Assembly (NCBI RefSeq): GCF_016464385.1
Contig: NZ_JADMLH010000028.1
Coordinates: 1-64,000 of the forward strand
Reading direction: 5' to 3'
Length of the DNA: 64,000 bases
DNA from: Nucisporomicrobium flavum
GTDB lineage: Bacteria > Actinomycetota > Actinomycetes > Mycobacteriales > Micromonosporaceae
Under the pieces are notes generated by a model that saw only the letters and a program-made list of their open reading frames with translations, searched no databases and was not told the DNA's origin. Shown here in pieces: positions 40,956-49,013 of this stretch; the stretch's first letter is position 1; each line of letters begins with the position of its first letter. Made by a program: the position numbers and the translations under genes.

Positions 40956-41266
40956 GCGGGAACCTCCGAATAGATCACGATGTGCCCCTCGTCGTCGACG
41001 CCGACGGGGTAGACGGTCAGGTCGGGCTGCCCGGTCAGCGAGCAGCCGGTGGTCAGGTCGAAGGCGTTCAGGTGCAGCGGGCAGACCACGACCTTCATGT
41101 CGATCTGCCCGTCCGCGAGCGGGCCGCCCTTGTGCGGGCACACCGCGGACAGTGCGCGCAGGGAGCCGTCCCGCAGGCGGAAGACGGCCACCATGTCGCC
41201 GTCGACGGCGTACGTGCGTCCCTCACCCACCGGGATCTCGGCCACGGGCCCGAGCCGGATGCTCAT
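40952..41266 (-). CDS. nirD: Nitrite reductase small subunit (Rieske-type)
   Basis: 104 aa. Rieske-like [2Fe-2S] motifs: Cys-x-His in SAVCPHKGG and Cys-x-x-His in VVCPLHLNAFD. NirD joins NirB to reduce nitrite to ammonia with NAD(P)H. Overlaps nirB by 4 nt and the small ORF by 4 nt. Confidence 0.9.
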   Translation of the reverse strand: MSIRLGPVAEIPVGEGRTYAVDGDMVAVFRLRDGSLRALSAVCPHKGGPLADGQIDMKVVVCPLHLNAFDLTTGCSLTGQPDLTVYPVGVDDEGHIVIYSEVPA

Positions 41267-43719
41267 CGGACCGGCACCTGGGGCAGGACCACCAGCGGCA
41301 GCGAGGTACGGAATTGTCCTGGTGTCACGGGTTCGACGCGTTCCTTCCACGGGTCCCGGTAGGCGCCCACGGAGGCGTCCATCGCAGCGTCCAGGTCGGC
41401 GGCGATGCCGTCGGCGTCGTCGACGACGACCTCGCGGATGCGCTCGATGCCCACCCGGGGGACCCACGCGTAGGTGCGCTCGAGCCAGTTGGCGTTCTCG
41501 CGGTAGTACTGCAGGAACCGGCCGGTGAGTGTGACGACCTCGTCCGGGCTGCTCACGGTGGCCAGCAGGTCACCCTTGCGCACGTGCGCCCCGGCCGCCC
41601 CGCCGACATAGATCTCCCAGCGGCCGCCGTCGATCGCCACGACACCCAGGTCCTTCACGTACGCCTCGGCGCAGTTGCGAGGGCACCCGGTGACGGCGAG
41701 CTTCATCTTCCCGGGGCCCTCGATGCCCTGGTAGCGCTCCTCGAGGGCGATGCCCAGTGCGGTGGAGTCGCCGACGCCGAAGCGGCAGAAGTCCGAGCCG
41801 ACGCAGGTCTTCACCGTGCGGAAGCTCTTGCCGTACGCGTACCCGGACGGCATGTCGAGCTCCGACCAGATCTGCGGCAACTTCTCCTTGGGCACCCCGA
41901 GCAGGTCGATGCGCTGCCCGCCGGTCAGCTTGACCATGGGTACGGAGTGCCGTTCGGCCACCTCCGCGATCCGCTTGAGCTGGGCGGGAGTGGTGACGCC
42001 GCCCTTCATCTGCGGCACCACGGAGAACGTGCCGTCGCGCTGGATGTTGGCGTGCACCCGGTCGTTGATGAACCGGGCGTCGCGCTCGTCGACGTACTCG
42101 TCGCCCCACATCATCTTCAGCAGCGAGGCCAGACCCATCTTGCTCTTGGCGTCCTCCTCACCGCCGGGCACGAGCGTGGCGAAGACCGAGGACACCGACT
42201 TCAGCCCATGGGTACGGATGGCCGCCATGAGCTCGGGCTTCGGCATCGGTACGCCGGGCACGTACCAGCTCGCCTTGGGGTCCTCCTCGACCTCTCCCCC
42301 GGCGGCCCACTCGACGATCTGCTGGACAAGGCTCTTGCAGGTGCCGCAGCCCTTGCCGGCGCGGGTCTTGTCCATGACCCCGTTGACGGTCTTGCAGCCG
42401 CCGTGCACGGTCTCGACGAGGGTGCCCTTGCTGACGCCGTTGCAGTTGCAGACCTGCGCGTCGTCGGCCATGTCGGCGGCGCTGACCTCGGCCGGCGGGC
42501 CGCCCAGGTCGAACATGAGCTCGACGCGGTCCTCGGGCAGCGCCAGTTCCCGGTCGAAGGCCTGCATGAGGAAGGCGTACTTGCGCACGTCGCCGACGAG
42601 CGTGGCCCCGACGAGGCGCCCGTCGCGGATGACGAGGCTCTTGTAGACACCCTTGCGCGGCTCGCTGAAGACCAGCGTCTCGTCGTCGTCACGCTCGGCC
42701 GTCTGGATGCCCATCGCGGCGACGTCCACCCCGGCGACCTTGAGCTTGGTGGCGATCCGGGAGCCGTGGTACGCCGCGTCGGGGTCCCGGCCGGTGAGGT
42801 GGTCGGCGAGCACCTTGGCCTGGTCCCACAGGGGCGCGACCAGCCCGTACGTCTGGCCGCGGTGCTGGGCGCACTCGCCCACGGCGTAGATGTCCGCCTC
42901 GTCCAATGCGCGCATCTGGTCGTCGACGACGATGCCGCGCTCGACCACCAGGCCGCTCACCTCGGCGACGTCGGCGTTGGCGCGGATGCCGGCGGCGATG
43001 ACCACGACGTCGCAGGGAATGGTCCGGCCGTCCTTGAGCTTGACGCCGGTGACCGAGTGCTTGCCGAGGATCTCGGTGGTCAGCGCGTCGGTCACCACCT
43101 CGATGCCCAGGGCCTCCACGCTGCGCTGCAGGATCGCACCGCCCGCCGCGTCCAGCTGGGTGTTCATCAGGTGCCCGGCGGCGTGCACGAGCGTGACGTG
43201 GCCGAGGTGGTTCTGCAGCCCGCGGGCCGCCTCGAGGCCGAGCAGGCCGCCGCCGATCACGACCGCGCGTTCGTGCTCGCGGGCGTACCGGATCATCGCC
43301 CGGGTGTCGTCCAGCGTGCGGAAGGCGAAGACGCCCTGGTGGTAGCCGCGGCCCTTGCGGTGCACGCCGGGGATCGGCGGCACCCACGCGCGGCTGCCGG
43401 TGGCGATGATCAGCTTGTCGTACGGCGTGGCGGTGCCGTCCTCGGCGTACACCTGCTTGGCGAACCGGTCGATGCGCGCGACCCGGACGCCGGCATTCAG
43501 CGTGATGCCGTTGTCGGCGTACCAGGACAGGTCGTTGAGGAAGATGCCGGACTCGTCCTCCACGCCCGCGAGGACGTTGGAGAGCATGATCCGGTTGTAG
43601 TTGCCGTACGGCTCGTCGCCGAAGACCGTGATGTCGAAGTCCCCGCCGCGGGCGAGGATCTCCTCGACCGTACGGGCGCCGGCCATGCCGTTGCCGATGA
43701 CGACCAGACGCTGGGCCAT
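41263..43719 (-). CDS. nirB: Nitrite reductase large subunit
   Basis: 818 aa. FAD-binding VVIGNGMAGARTVEEIL and NAD-binding AVVIGGGLLGLEAARGL in the first 400 residues; BFD-like [2Fe-2S] Cys set (VCNCNGVSKGTL, GCGTCKSLV); siroheme/4Fe-4S domain with TCVGSDFCRFG and GCPRNCAEAY. It reduces nitrite to ammonia in the cytoplasm. The ATG at 43719 shares one base with the previous stop (TGATG). The upstream open frame is a shadow of the nitrate reductase gene. Confidence 0.95.
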   Translation of the reverse strand: MAQRLVVIGNGMAGARTVEEILARGGDFDITVFGDEPYGNYNRIMLSNVLAGVEDESGIFLNDLSWYADNGITLNAGVRVARIDRFAKQVYAEDGTATPYDKLIIATGSRAWVPPIPGVHRKGRGYHQGVFAFRTLDDTRAMIRYAREHERAVVIGGGLLGLEAARGLQNHLGHVTLVHAAGHLMNTQLDAAGGAILQRSVEALGIEVVTDALTTEILGKHSVTGVKLKDGRTIPCDVVVIAAGIRANADVAEVSGLVVERGIVVDDQMRALDEADIYAVGECAQHRGQTYGLVAPLWDQAKVLADHLTGRDPDAAYHGSRIATKLKVAGVDVAAMGIQTAERDDDETLVFSEPRKGVYKSLVIRDGRLVGATLVGDVRKYAFLMQAFDRELALPEDRVELMFDLGGPPAEVSAADMADDAQVCNCNGVSKGTLVETVHGGCKTVNGVMDKTRAGKGCGTCKSLVQQIVEWAAGGEVEEDPKASWYVPGVPMPKPELMAAIRTHGLKSVSSVFATLVPGGEEDAKSKMGLASLLKMMWGDEYVDERDARFINDRVHANIQRDGTFSVVPQMKGGVTTPAQLKRIAEVAERHSVPMVKLTGGQRIDLLGVPKEKLPQIWSELDMPSGYAYGKSFRTVKTCVGSDFCRFGVGDSTALGIALEERYQGIEGPGKMKLAVTGCPRNCAEAYVKDLGVVAIDGGRWEIYVGGAAGAHVRKGDLLATVSSPDEVVTLTGRFLQYYRENANWLERTYAWVPRVGIERIREVVVDDADGIAADLDAAMDASVGAYRDPWKERVEPVTPGQFRTSLPLVVLPQVPVR

Positions 43720-44066
43720 CAGACCTCCACCAGTCCGAGATCGATCACGACGGTGCCGGTCACGCCGTCCGGCGCGGCCAGCCACAGCTCGACGGAGGTG
43801 CCGGAGTCCAGGTCCTCCACCACGCGCAGCGGCACGTGGACGTCGCCCTTGGCGCCGATCGGGAAGTACCGCATCGGCTTGCCGTCGCGCATGAGCACCA
43901 CGCAGACGAGTTCGCCGGCGGAGTTGCCGCCGCGGAAGTAGACGGCCTGCGCCACGACACCGTCGGGCACCACGAGGCTCAGGGCACCGCCGAGCGGCAA
44001 CGGCTGGTCGAGCCCCTTGCCCTCGAAGGCGAAGACGCCCTGCAGGAAACGGGGAGTGGAGTGCAC
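43719..44066 (-). CDS. Small conserved protein of the nitrate assimilation operon
   Basis: 115 aa. Beta-rich: GVFAFEGKGLDQPLPLGGAL, VYFRGGNSAGELVCVVLMRD, RYFPIGAKGDVHVPLRVVED. No domain recognised. It sits between nitrate reductase and nirB, abutting the former (TAG then GTG) and overlapping the latter. The position suggests a structural or assembly role for either enzyme; nothing catalytic is visible. Confidence 0.7.
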   Translation of the reverse strand: MHSTPRFLQGVFAFEGKGLDQPLPLGGALSLVVPDGVVAQAVYFRGGNSAGELVCVVLMRDGKPMRYFPIGAKGDVHVPLRVVEDLDSGTSVELWLAAPDGVTGTVVIDLGLVEV

Positions 44067-46163
44067 CTAACTGGTCCCTTCTGGTTCTTCGGTACGCGCG
44101 ATCGCGACCGCGCACGCCTTGAAAGCGGGCATCCGGGAATGCCTGTCGAGCGCGGGATCGGTGAGGGCGTTGACGGCGTTGTCGCCGCCCCAGTGGAAGG
44201 GCGCGAAGACGGTGTCGGGGCGGATCCCCGGGTTCAGCCGGGCGCGGAAGAACGCCCGGCCGCGGCGGCTGCGCAGCTCGACCATGTCGCTGTCCGCGAT
44301 GCCGTGCCGCCGCGCCAGATCGGGGTGCAGCTCGACGCGGGGCTCCGGCATCGCCACGCTGAGCGCGGCGATCCGGCGGGTCTGGTTGCCGCTCTGGTAC
44401 TGCTGCATCGTCCGGCCGGTCGTCAGGACGTACGGGTAATGCCGGTCGGGAACCTCGTGCGGGTCGCGGTGCTCGACCCGGACGAAACGGGCCCTGCCGT
44501 CCGGGGTCGGGAAGCCGTCGGCGAACAGCCGCGGCGTGCCGGGGTGGTCCTCGCTCGGGCACGGCCAGAACACACCCTGCTCGGCCTCGACCCGCTCCCA
44601 GGTGATGCCGGCGTAGTCGGCGACCCCGCCCGCGCTCGCGCGGCGCAGCTCCTCGAACACCTCACGCGGCTCGTCGCTGAAGAACTCGCCGCGGCCGAGG
44701 CGGTCCGCGAGGTCCTTGAGGAAGCGCAGGTCGGTGCGGACGTCGGGGGGCGGCGGCAGGGCGATGCGGCGGCGGATGACCCGGCCCTCCAGGTTGGTCA
44801 TCGTGCCCTCCTCCTCCGCCCACTGCGCGGTCGGCAGCACGACGTCGGCGAGCGCGGCCGTCTCGGAGAGGAAGATGTCGCTGACCACGAGCAGGTCGAG
44901 GGCGCGCAGCCGGTCGATGACGTGGTTCGCGTGCGGCGCCGAGACGGCGATGTTGCTGGCCAGCACGAGCAGGACCCGGACGCCGCCGTCGGTGCCGAGG
45001 CGGTCGAGCATCTCGTACGCGCTCCGGCCGGGCCTGGGCAGCTCGTCGGGGTCGATGCCCCACACCTTCGCGACGTGCGCGCGGGCGGCCGGGTCGTCGA
45101 GGCGCCGGTACCCGGGCAGCTGGTCGGCCTTCTGCCCGTGCTCCCGGCCGCCCTGCCCGTTGCCCTGGCCGGTGATCGTCCCGTAGCCCGAGAACGGCCG
45201 GCCCACCAGGCCCAGCGCGAGCGCGAGGTTGAGGTAGGCCTGGGCGGTGTCCGTACCGTTGCTGTGCTGTTCGGCGCCCCGCGCGGTGAGGATCATCGCC
45301 GGCTTCTCGGTGGCCAGCAGGCGGACCGTCTCGCGCAGGTGCGCCTCGGGAACGCCGGTCATCCGCTCGACCCGCCCGGGCCAGTAGGAGTTCACCGCGG
45401 CGCGGACGGCGTCGAAGCCGGTCGTGCGCTCGCGGATGTACTCCTCGTCGACCAGGCCCTCCCGGATCGCGATGTGCAGCAGGCCGTTGGCCAGCGCCAG
45501 GTCCGTGCCGGGCAGAGGCTGCAGATGCCGGTACGCGCCCTTCGCGGTCGCCGTCAGCCGCGGGTCCACGACGATGTGCCGGGCACCCTCGGCCCGCCCC
45601 GCGTCCAGGTACTGCATCGACGGCGGCATCGCGTCGGCCGGGTTGGCGCCGACCAGCAGGACCGTACGGGCCCCAGCGAGGTCCTCGAGCGGGAACGGCA
45701 GCCCGCGGTCCACGCCGAACGCCCGGTTGGCGGCCGTCGCGGCCGACGACATGCAGAACCGGCCGTTGTAGTCGATGGACGCCGAGCGCAGCGCCACCCG
45801 GACGAACTTGCCCAGCGTGTACGCCTTCTCGTTGGTCAGCCCGCCCCCGCCGAACGCGCCGACGCTGTCCGGGCCGTACCTCTCCTGGCTGGCCCGGATC
45901 GCCGTGACGATCCGCTCCATGGCCTCGTCCCAGGTGGCCTCGCGCAGCGGGCTGGTGCGGTCCGCGGGATCCTTGCGGACCAGCGGGGTGAGCAGGCGGT
46001 CCTTGTGGTCGAGCAGTTCCGCGGCGGTCCAGCCCTTGGCGCACAGCCCGCCCCGGTTCACCGGGAACTCGGCGGGCTCGAGCCGCACCCGCGGGATCTC
46101 GGGCGTCAGCCGGATGCCGCACTGCAGAGCGCAGTACGGGCAATGGGTCTCGGTCACCGTCAC
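44067..46163 (-). CDS. Assimilatory nitrate reductase, molybdopterin catalytic subunit
   Basis: 698 aa. N-terminal 4Fe-4S motif HCPYCALQCG with a fourth Cys in GGLCAKGW, then molybdopterin domains (FCMSSAATAANRAFG, VLLVGANPADAMPP, ILTARGAEQHSNG, GYGTITGQGNGQGGREHGQK) and the C-terminal MoCo domain (ILTTGRTMQQYQSGNQTRR in part). It is the NasA/NarB type, reducing nitrate to nitrite in the cytoplasm. No C-terminal extra BFD domain. GTG start with only weak ribosome site. Confidence 0.9.
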   Translation of the reverse strand: MTVTETHCPYCALQCGIRLTPEIPRVRLEPAEFPVNRGGLCAKGWTAAELLDHKDRLLTPLVRKDPADRTSPLREATWDEAMERIVTAIRASQERYGPDSVGAFGGGGLTNEKAYTLGKFVRVALRSASIDYNGRFCMSSAATAANRAFGVDRGLPFPLEDLAGARTVLLVGANPADAMPPSMQYLDAGRAEGARHIVVDPRLTATAKGAYRHLQPLPGTDLALANGLLHIAIREGLVDEEYIRERTTGFDAVRAAVNSYWPGRVERMTGVPEAHLRETVRLLATEKPAMILTARGAEQHSNGTDTAQAYLNLALALGLVGRPFSGYGTITGQGNGQGGREHGQKADQLPGYRRLDDPAARAHVAKVWGIDPDELPRPGRSAYEMLDRLGTDGGVRVLLVLASNIAVSAPHANHVIDRLRALDLLVVSDIFLSETAALADVVLPTAQWAEEEGTMTNLEGRVIRRRIALPPPPDVRTDLRFLKDLADRLGRGEFFSDEPREVFEELRRASAGGVADYAGITWERVEAEQGVFWPCPSEDHPGTPRLFADGFPTPDGRARFVRVEHRDPHEVPDRHYPYVLTTGRTMQQYQSGNQTRRIAALSVAMPEPRVELHPDLARRHGIADSDMVELRSRRGRAFFRARLNPGIRPDTVFAPFHWGGDNAVNALTDPALDRHSRMPAFKACAVAIARTEEPEGTS

Positions 46164-46232
46164 GCCACTGATCGTGCTGGTGTGGCGTTTCGCGCACCGG
46201 CGCTGCTCGGTTGCGCCGACGTACGGAATTCC

Positions 46233-46874
46233 CTACAACCGGCCGGCGGCCATTGTGAGATCGGCGTACCGGGCCAGCACCAGGTCGACGACGGCCGGGT
46301 CCTCGCACAGCGGAGGCGTGACCCGGTCCGCTCCGGCGTTGTGCAGCGCCCGGTAGAACAGCCCCTCGGCGAGCAGGTACGCGGCCACGGTCACCCGCTC
46401 GGCCCCCTGTTCCCTCAGCCGGGCGACGACGTCGGGGACGCGGCGCTCGGTGCCGGAGGCGTACGCGACCGTGGCGCCCAGCTCGGCGGCCACCCGGTCC
46501 ACATCGGCCCGCCACGCCGGATCGGAGGAGCCGGCCGCGGCCAGCACGACGGCGTCCCCGCCCGTCAGGTGTCCGCGGAGGCTGTCGACGAGCACCGGGT
46601 CCGGCCCCAGCGGCGGCGCGACTCTCGCCCCGCCGGCCGCCGCGGCCTCCGCGATGTCCACGCGTACGTGGTAGCCGGCCGAGAGCAGCAACGGCACGAT
46701 CACGGTGCCGGGATCGCCGGCGACCTCCCCGACGCGGGGGTGCTGCACGTCCACGTAGGCCAGCCGCACGTCGACATCCGGGCGGCGCAGGGCGACCCGG
46801 TCCACGAGGTCGCGGATCTGCGCCTGGCCCGCGGCGGACCTCGTACCGTGCGCGACCGCCAGCAGAACGCTCAC
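46233..46874 (-). CDS. Sirohydrochlorin chelatase (CbiX/SirB-like)
   Basis: 213 aa. Two repeated CbiX halves: LLAVAHGTRSAAGQAQI with metal-binding His at the start and VVLAAAGSSDPAWRADV in the second half, where the expected His is replaced. Inserts iron into sirohydrochlorin to make siroheme, the NirB cofactor. Its GTG start overlaps the regulator's stop (GTGA), linking cofactor supply to nitrate control. Confidence 0.85.
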   Translation of the reverse strand: MSVLLAVAHGTRSAAGQAQIRDLVDRVALRRPDVDVRLAYVDVQHPRVGEVAGDPGTVIVPLLLSAGYHVRVDIAEAAAAGGARVAPPLGPDPVLVDSLRGHLTGGDAVVLAAAGSSDPAWRADVDRVAAELGATVAYASGTERRVPDVVARLREQGAERVTVAAYLLAEGLFYRALHNAGADRVTPPLCEDPAVVDLVLARYADLTMAAGRL

Positions 46875-47986
46875 TGTTCGTCCACCCTCAGCCGGTAACC
46901 CCGTTTGATGACTGTCTCGATGTGCCCGCCGCCGCCCAGCGCGGTCCGCAGCCGGGCGATCGCCACGTCCACGGCGTGCCCGTCGGTGCCCCGGGGCAGC
47001 GCCTCGGCCAGCCGATCCTTGGAGACGACGGCCCCCGGCCGTGCGGCCAGCGCCCCGAGGATCGCCATCGCGGCCGGCGCGAGGGTCTGCAACCGCCCCC
47101 CGACCAGCACCGCGTGCCCCCGGATCTCCAGCTCCTCACCGGCCACCGCCAGCCGTACGGCCCGCCGCGGCAACTCGTCGGTGACCACCTTGACCAGCGC
47201 CCCCAGCCGCGACCGGTGCGGCGTGACGACCGGGACCCGCTGCTCGACCAGCGAGGCGGCGGTGACCGGACCGACGCAGGCCGCCAGGGTCCGGCCCCGG
47301 AACCGGTCCAGCACCTCCCCCGCGGCGTCGGCGGCGATGTCGAGCAGGGCCTGCACGGCCGGGGCGCTGGTGAAGGTGACGGCGTCGACCTGCCCGGCGA
47401 CGAGCTGCCCGACGAGCCGGCGTACGGGTGCCGGATCCGGCGGCAGCGTCCACCGGTAGACCGGAACCTCCACGACGGCGGCCCCGGCCGCCCGGAGCGC
47501 CGCGGTGAACTCCGCCTGCGGCCCGCCGTGCAGCTGCACCGCGATCCGCCGCCCGGCGATACCCTGCGACAACAGCCGCTCCAGGATCTCCTCCGACGAC
47601 TCGGTCGCGGCCGACCACTCCTCGGTCAGATCGGCGGCCCGGATCGCCCCGCACGGCTTCGCCCCCCGCGCGATCAGCCGCGCCCGCCCCAGCGCGGCCC
47701 GCAGGGTGTCACCCATCCCCCACCCCTCGGCGGCCTCCAGCCACCCCCGGAACCCGATCCCGGTCGTCGCGATGACAATGTCCGGCGCCAGCCCTACACA
47801 GGCCTCGGTCGCATGCAGCAGCGCCTCATCATCCCCCAACGGCACGATCGTGATGGCGGGAGCGACCACCACCCGGGCCCCCCGCCGCTCCAACAGGGCG
47901 GCAAGCTCCTCCCGCCGCCGCTCGGCGGTCACGGCCACGGTGAAGCCGGCAAGCGGCCCGGCATCGGCGATCTGGTCGACGGTCAC
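46871..47986 (-). CDS. nnaR: NnaR-like regulator: uroporphyrinogen-III synthase-like domain plus winged helix
   Basis: 371 aa. HemD-like domain at about 10-265 (FTVAVTAERRREELAALLER, DIVIATTGIGFRGWLEA, VTFTSAPAVQALLDIA), then an OmpR-type winged helix at about 285-370 (LAPAAMAILGALAARPGAVV, TDGHAVDVAIARLRTALGG, IKRGYRL). This domain pair is the NnaR nitrate/nitrite assimilation regulator of actinobacteria. Coupled to the chelatase gene. The GTG at 47986 was chosen because the HemD domain begins there; its ribosome site is weak. Confidence 0.85.
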   Translation of the reverse strand: MTVDQIADAGPLAGFTVAVTAERRREELAALLERRGARVVVAPAITIVPLGDDEALLHATEACVGLAPDIVIATTGIGFRGWLEAAEGWGMGDTLRAALGRARLIARGAKPCGAIRAADLTEEWSAATESSEEILERLLSQGIAGRRIAVQLHGGPQAEFTAALRAAGAAVVEVPVYRWTLPPDPAPVRRLVGQLVAGQVDAVTFTSAPAVQALLDIAADAAGEVLDRFRGRTLAACVGPVTAASLVEQRVPVVTPHRSRLGALVKVVTDELPRRAVRLAVAGEELEIRGHAVLVGGRLQTLAPAAMAILGALAARPGAVVSKDRLAEALPRGTDGHAVDVAIARLRTALGGGGHIETVIKRGYRLRVDEQ

Positions 47987-48039
47987 CGTCCGATGCTCGC
48001 CAGCTGCTATTTCGGGTCGCGATCTCGCATGTTTCCCCG

Positions 48040-48057
48040 GTGATAACGCGGCATCAC
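48040..48057. promoter_or_regulatory. Inverted repeat upstream of nnaR
   Basis: GTGAT-N8-ATCAC, about 55 nt before the nnaR start, overlapping a GAAAC core on the minus strand that is part of GlnR boxes. A regulator site, possibly GlnR or NnaR, is plausible but not proven. Confidence 0.3.
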
Positions 48058-48168
48058 TTTCGGGGACCCCGCCCCGGTGAGACAACCCTGGGAGCGGCAT
48101 GACCGGCGACGTGGTGGCGCACGATGAGTCTGGCGCTCGCGGCATGATGTCGGCGGAGCCGTCCCCCG

Positions 48169-48501
48169 CTACGCCACGTTGAGCTGGATGTTGCCGATCC
48201 GGGCGACGATGTCGAGGTGTCCCCCGAGCCCGGCGACATAGGCGCGCAGTGTGTCCAGGCCGACGGCGTCACCGTTCTCGATCTGACTGATCCGCGCCTG
48301 CGACAGGCCGGTCGCCTCGGCCAATTGTGTCTGGGTGACGCCGAGCTGCTGCCGGATCTCGGCGAGCTTGGCGCCACTCACGGAGGCGAGCATCTGTTCG
48401 CGCATCTGCTGCCGGCGGGCGACACGGTCAGCGTTGTCCCAGGTGGGATCAGCGGCGCGGGCCTTCGCCTTGACGTCGCGCCAGTTGGCCGCGTCGGTCA
48501 T
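48169..48501 (-). CDS. HigA-type antitoxin (XRE HTH)
   Basis: 110 aa. N-terminal stretch (about 1-45), then an HTH at about 48-100: LAEIRQQLGVTQTQLAEATG, LSQARISQIENGDAV, LDTLRAYVAGLGG. It should bind the toxin and repress the operon through the palindrome at its promoter. Its start overlaps the toxin stop (ATGA); the toxin-first order is typical of HigBA. Confidence 0.85.
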   Translation of the reverse strand: MTDAANWRDVKAKARAADPTWDNADRVARRQQMREQMLASVSGAKLAEIRQQLGVTQTQLAEATGLSQARISQIENGDAVGLDTLRAYVAGLGGHLDIVARIGNIQLNVA

Positions 48502-48869
48502 GACTGCTCCTCCTGCTTCAGGGCCGCCAGGTGCTCGGCAAACCGGGCATCGGCCAGCCCGATCGCTTCGCGGTACCAGGCCTGCCACCGGCCCGATTTG
48601 TCACCGGCCACGAGGAAGACCGCCTCGCGGACCGGATCGAACGCAAAGATCATCCTAACTTCGGTGGTCCCCGCGGAGCCCGGACGCAACTCCTTCATGT
48701 TGTGGTAGATGCTGCCCTTCAACCTGTCGACCAGTGGCCGGCCGAGCGCCGGCCCTTGGTCGGTCAACACGTCGATCGCCTCGGACACGAGATCAGCCGT
48801 TTCAGGATCCGAACGACACAGGTCGAGAAACCACGCTTCGACTTCAGGATGCAGCCGCACCTCCCACAT
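48498..48869 (-). CDS. HigB/RelE-family toxin
   Basis: 123 aa. MWEVRLHPEVEAWFLDL, LGRPLVDRLKGSIYHNMKEL and VRMIFAFDPVREAVFLVAGD are typical of the phage-derived Gp49-like HigB group, mRNA-cleaving toxins. The ATG at 48869 lies 6 nt after a TATAAT -10 box, so the operon is probably leaderless; the longer upstream frame crosses the promoter. Confidence 0.85.
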   Translation of the reverse strand: MWEVRLHPEVEAWFLDLCRSDPETADLVSEAIDVLTDQGPALGRPLVDRLKGSIYHNMKELRPGSAGTTEVRMIFAFDPVREAVFLVAGDKSGRWQAWYREAIGLADARFAEHLAALKQEEQS

Positions 48870-48875
48870 ACCTTC

Positions 48876-48899
48876 ATTATAAGTGCAGCTTATATCCGA
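48876..48899 (-). promoter_or_regulatory. Leaderless higBA promoter with overlapping operator palindrome
   Basis: TATAAT, a 6-nt spacer and the toxin ATG. Overlapping it upstream is ATAAG-N5-CTTAT, an inverted repeat fit for the HTH antitoxin. Coordinates may be off by one base. Confidence 0.6.
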
Positions 48900-49013
48900 G
48901 TCCGACGCCGCCCGGGGCATACAGACACAACTGACAGCCTGCTGACGCCGTCGCCGCATGCGGTGTCGAGCTGGTCCCGGTGCTGTGTTATTGCGAGGTG
49001 GTGACCTACGACT

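Noticed and set aside
38848..43941. A 1697-codon open frame on the plus strand
   Set aside because: It lies antisense to methyltransferase, narK, nirD and nirB, all with strong motifs. Long antisense frames are usual in high-GC coding DNA, and its sequence is His/Arg/Gly-rich without family signs.
43836..46898. A 1020-codon plus-strand open frame
   Set aside because: Antisense shadow of the nitrate reductase and chelatase genes; no start site or motifs.
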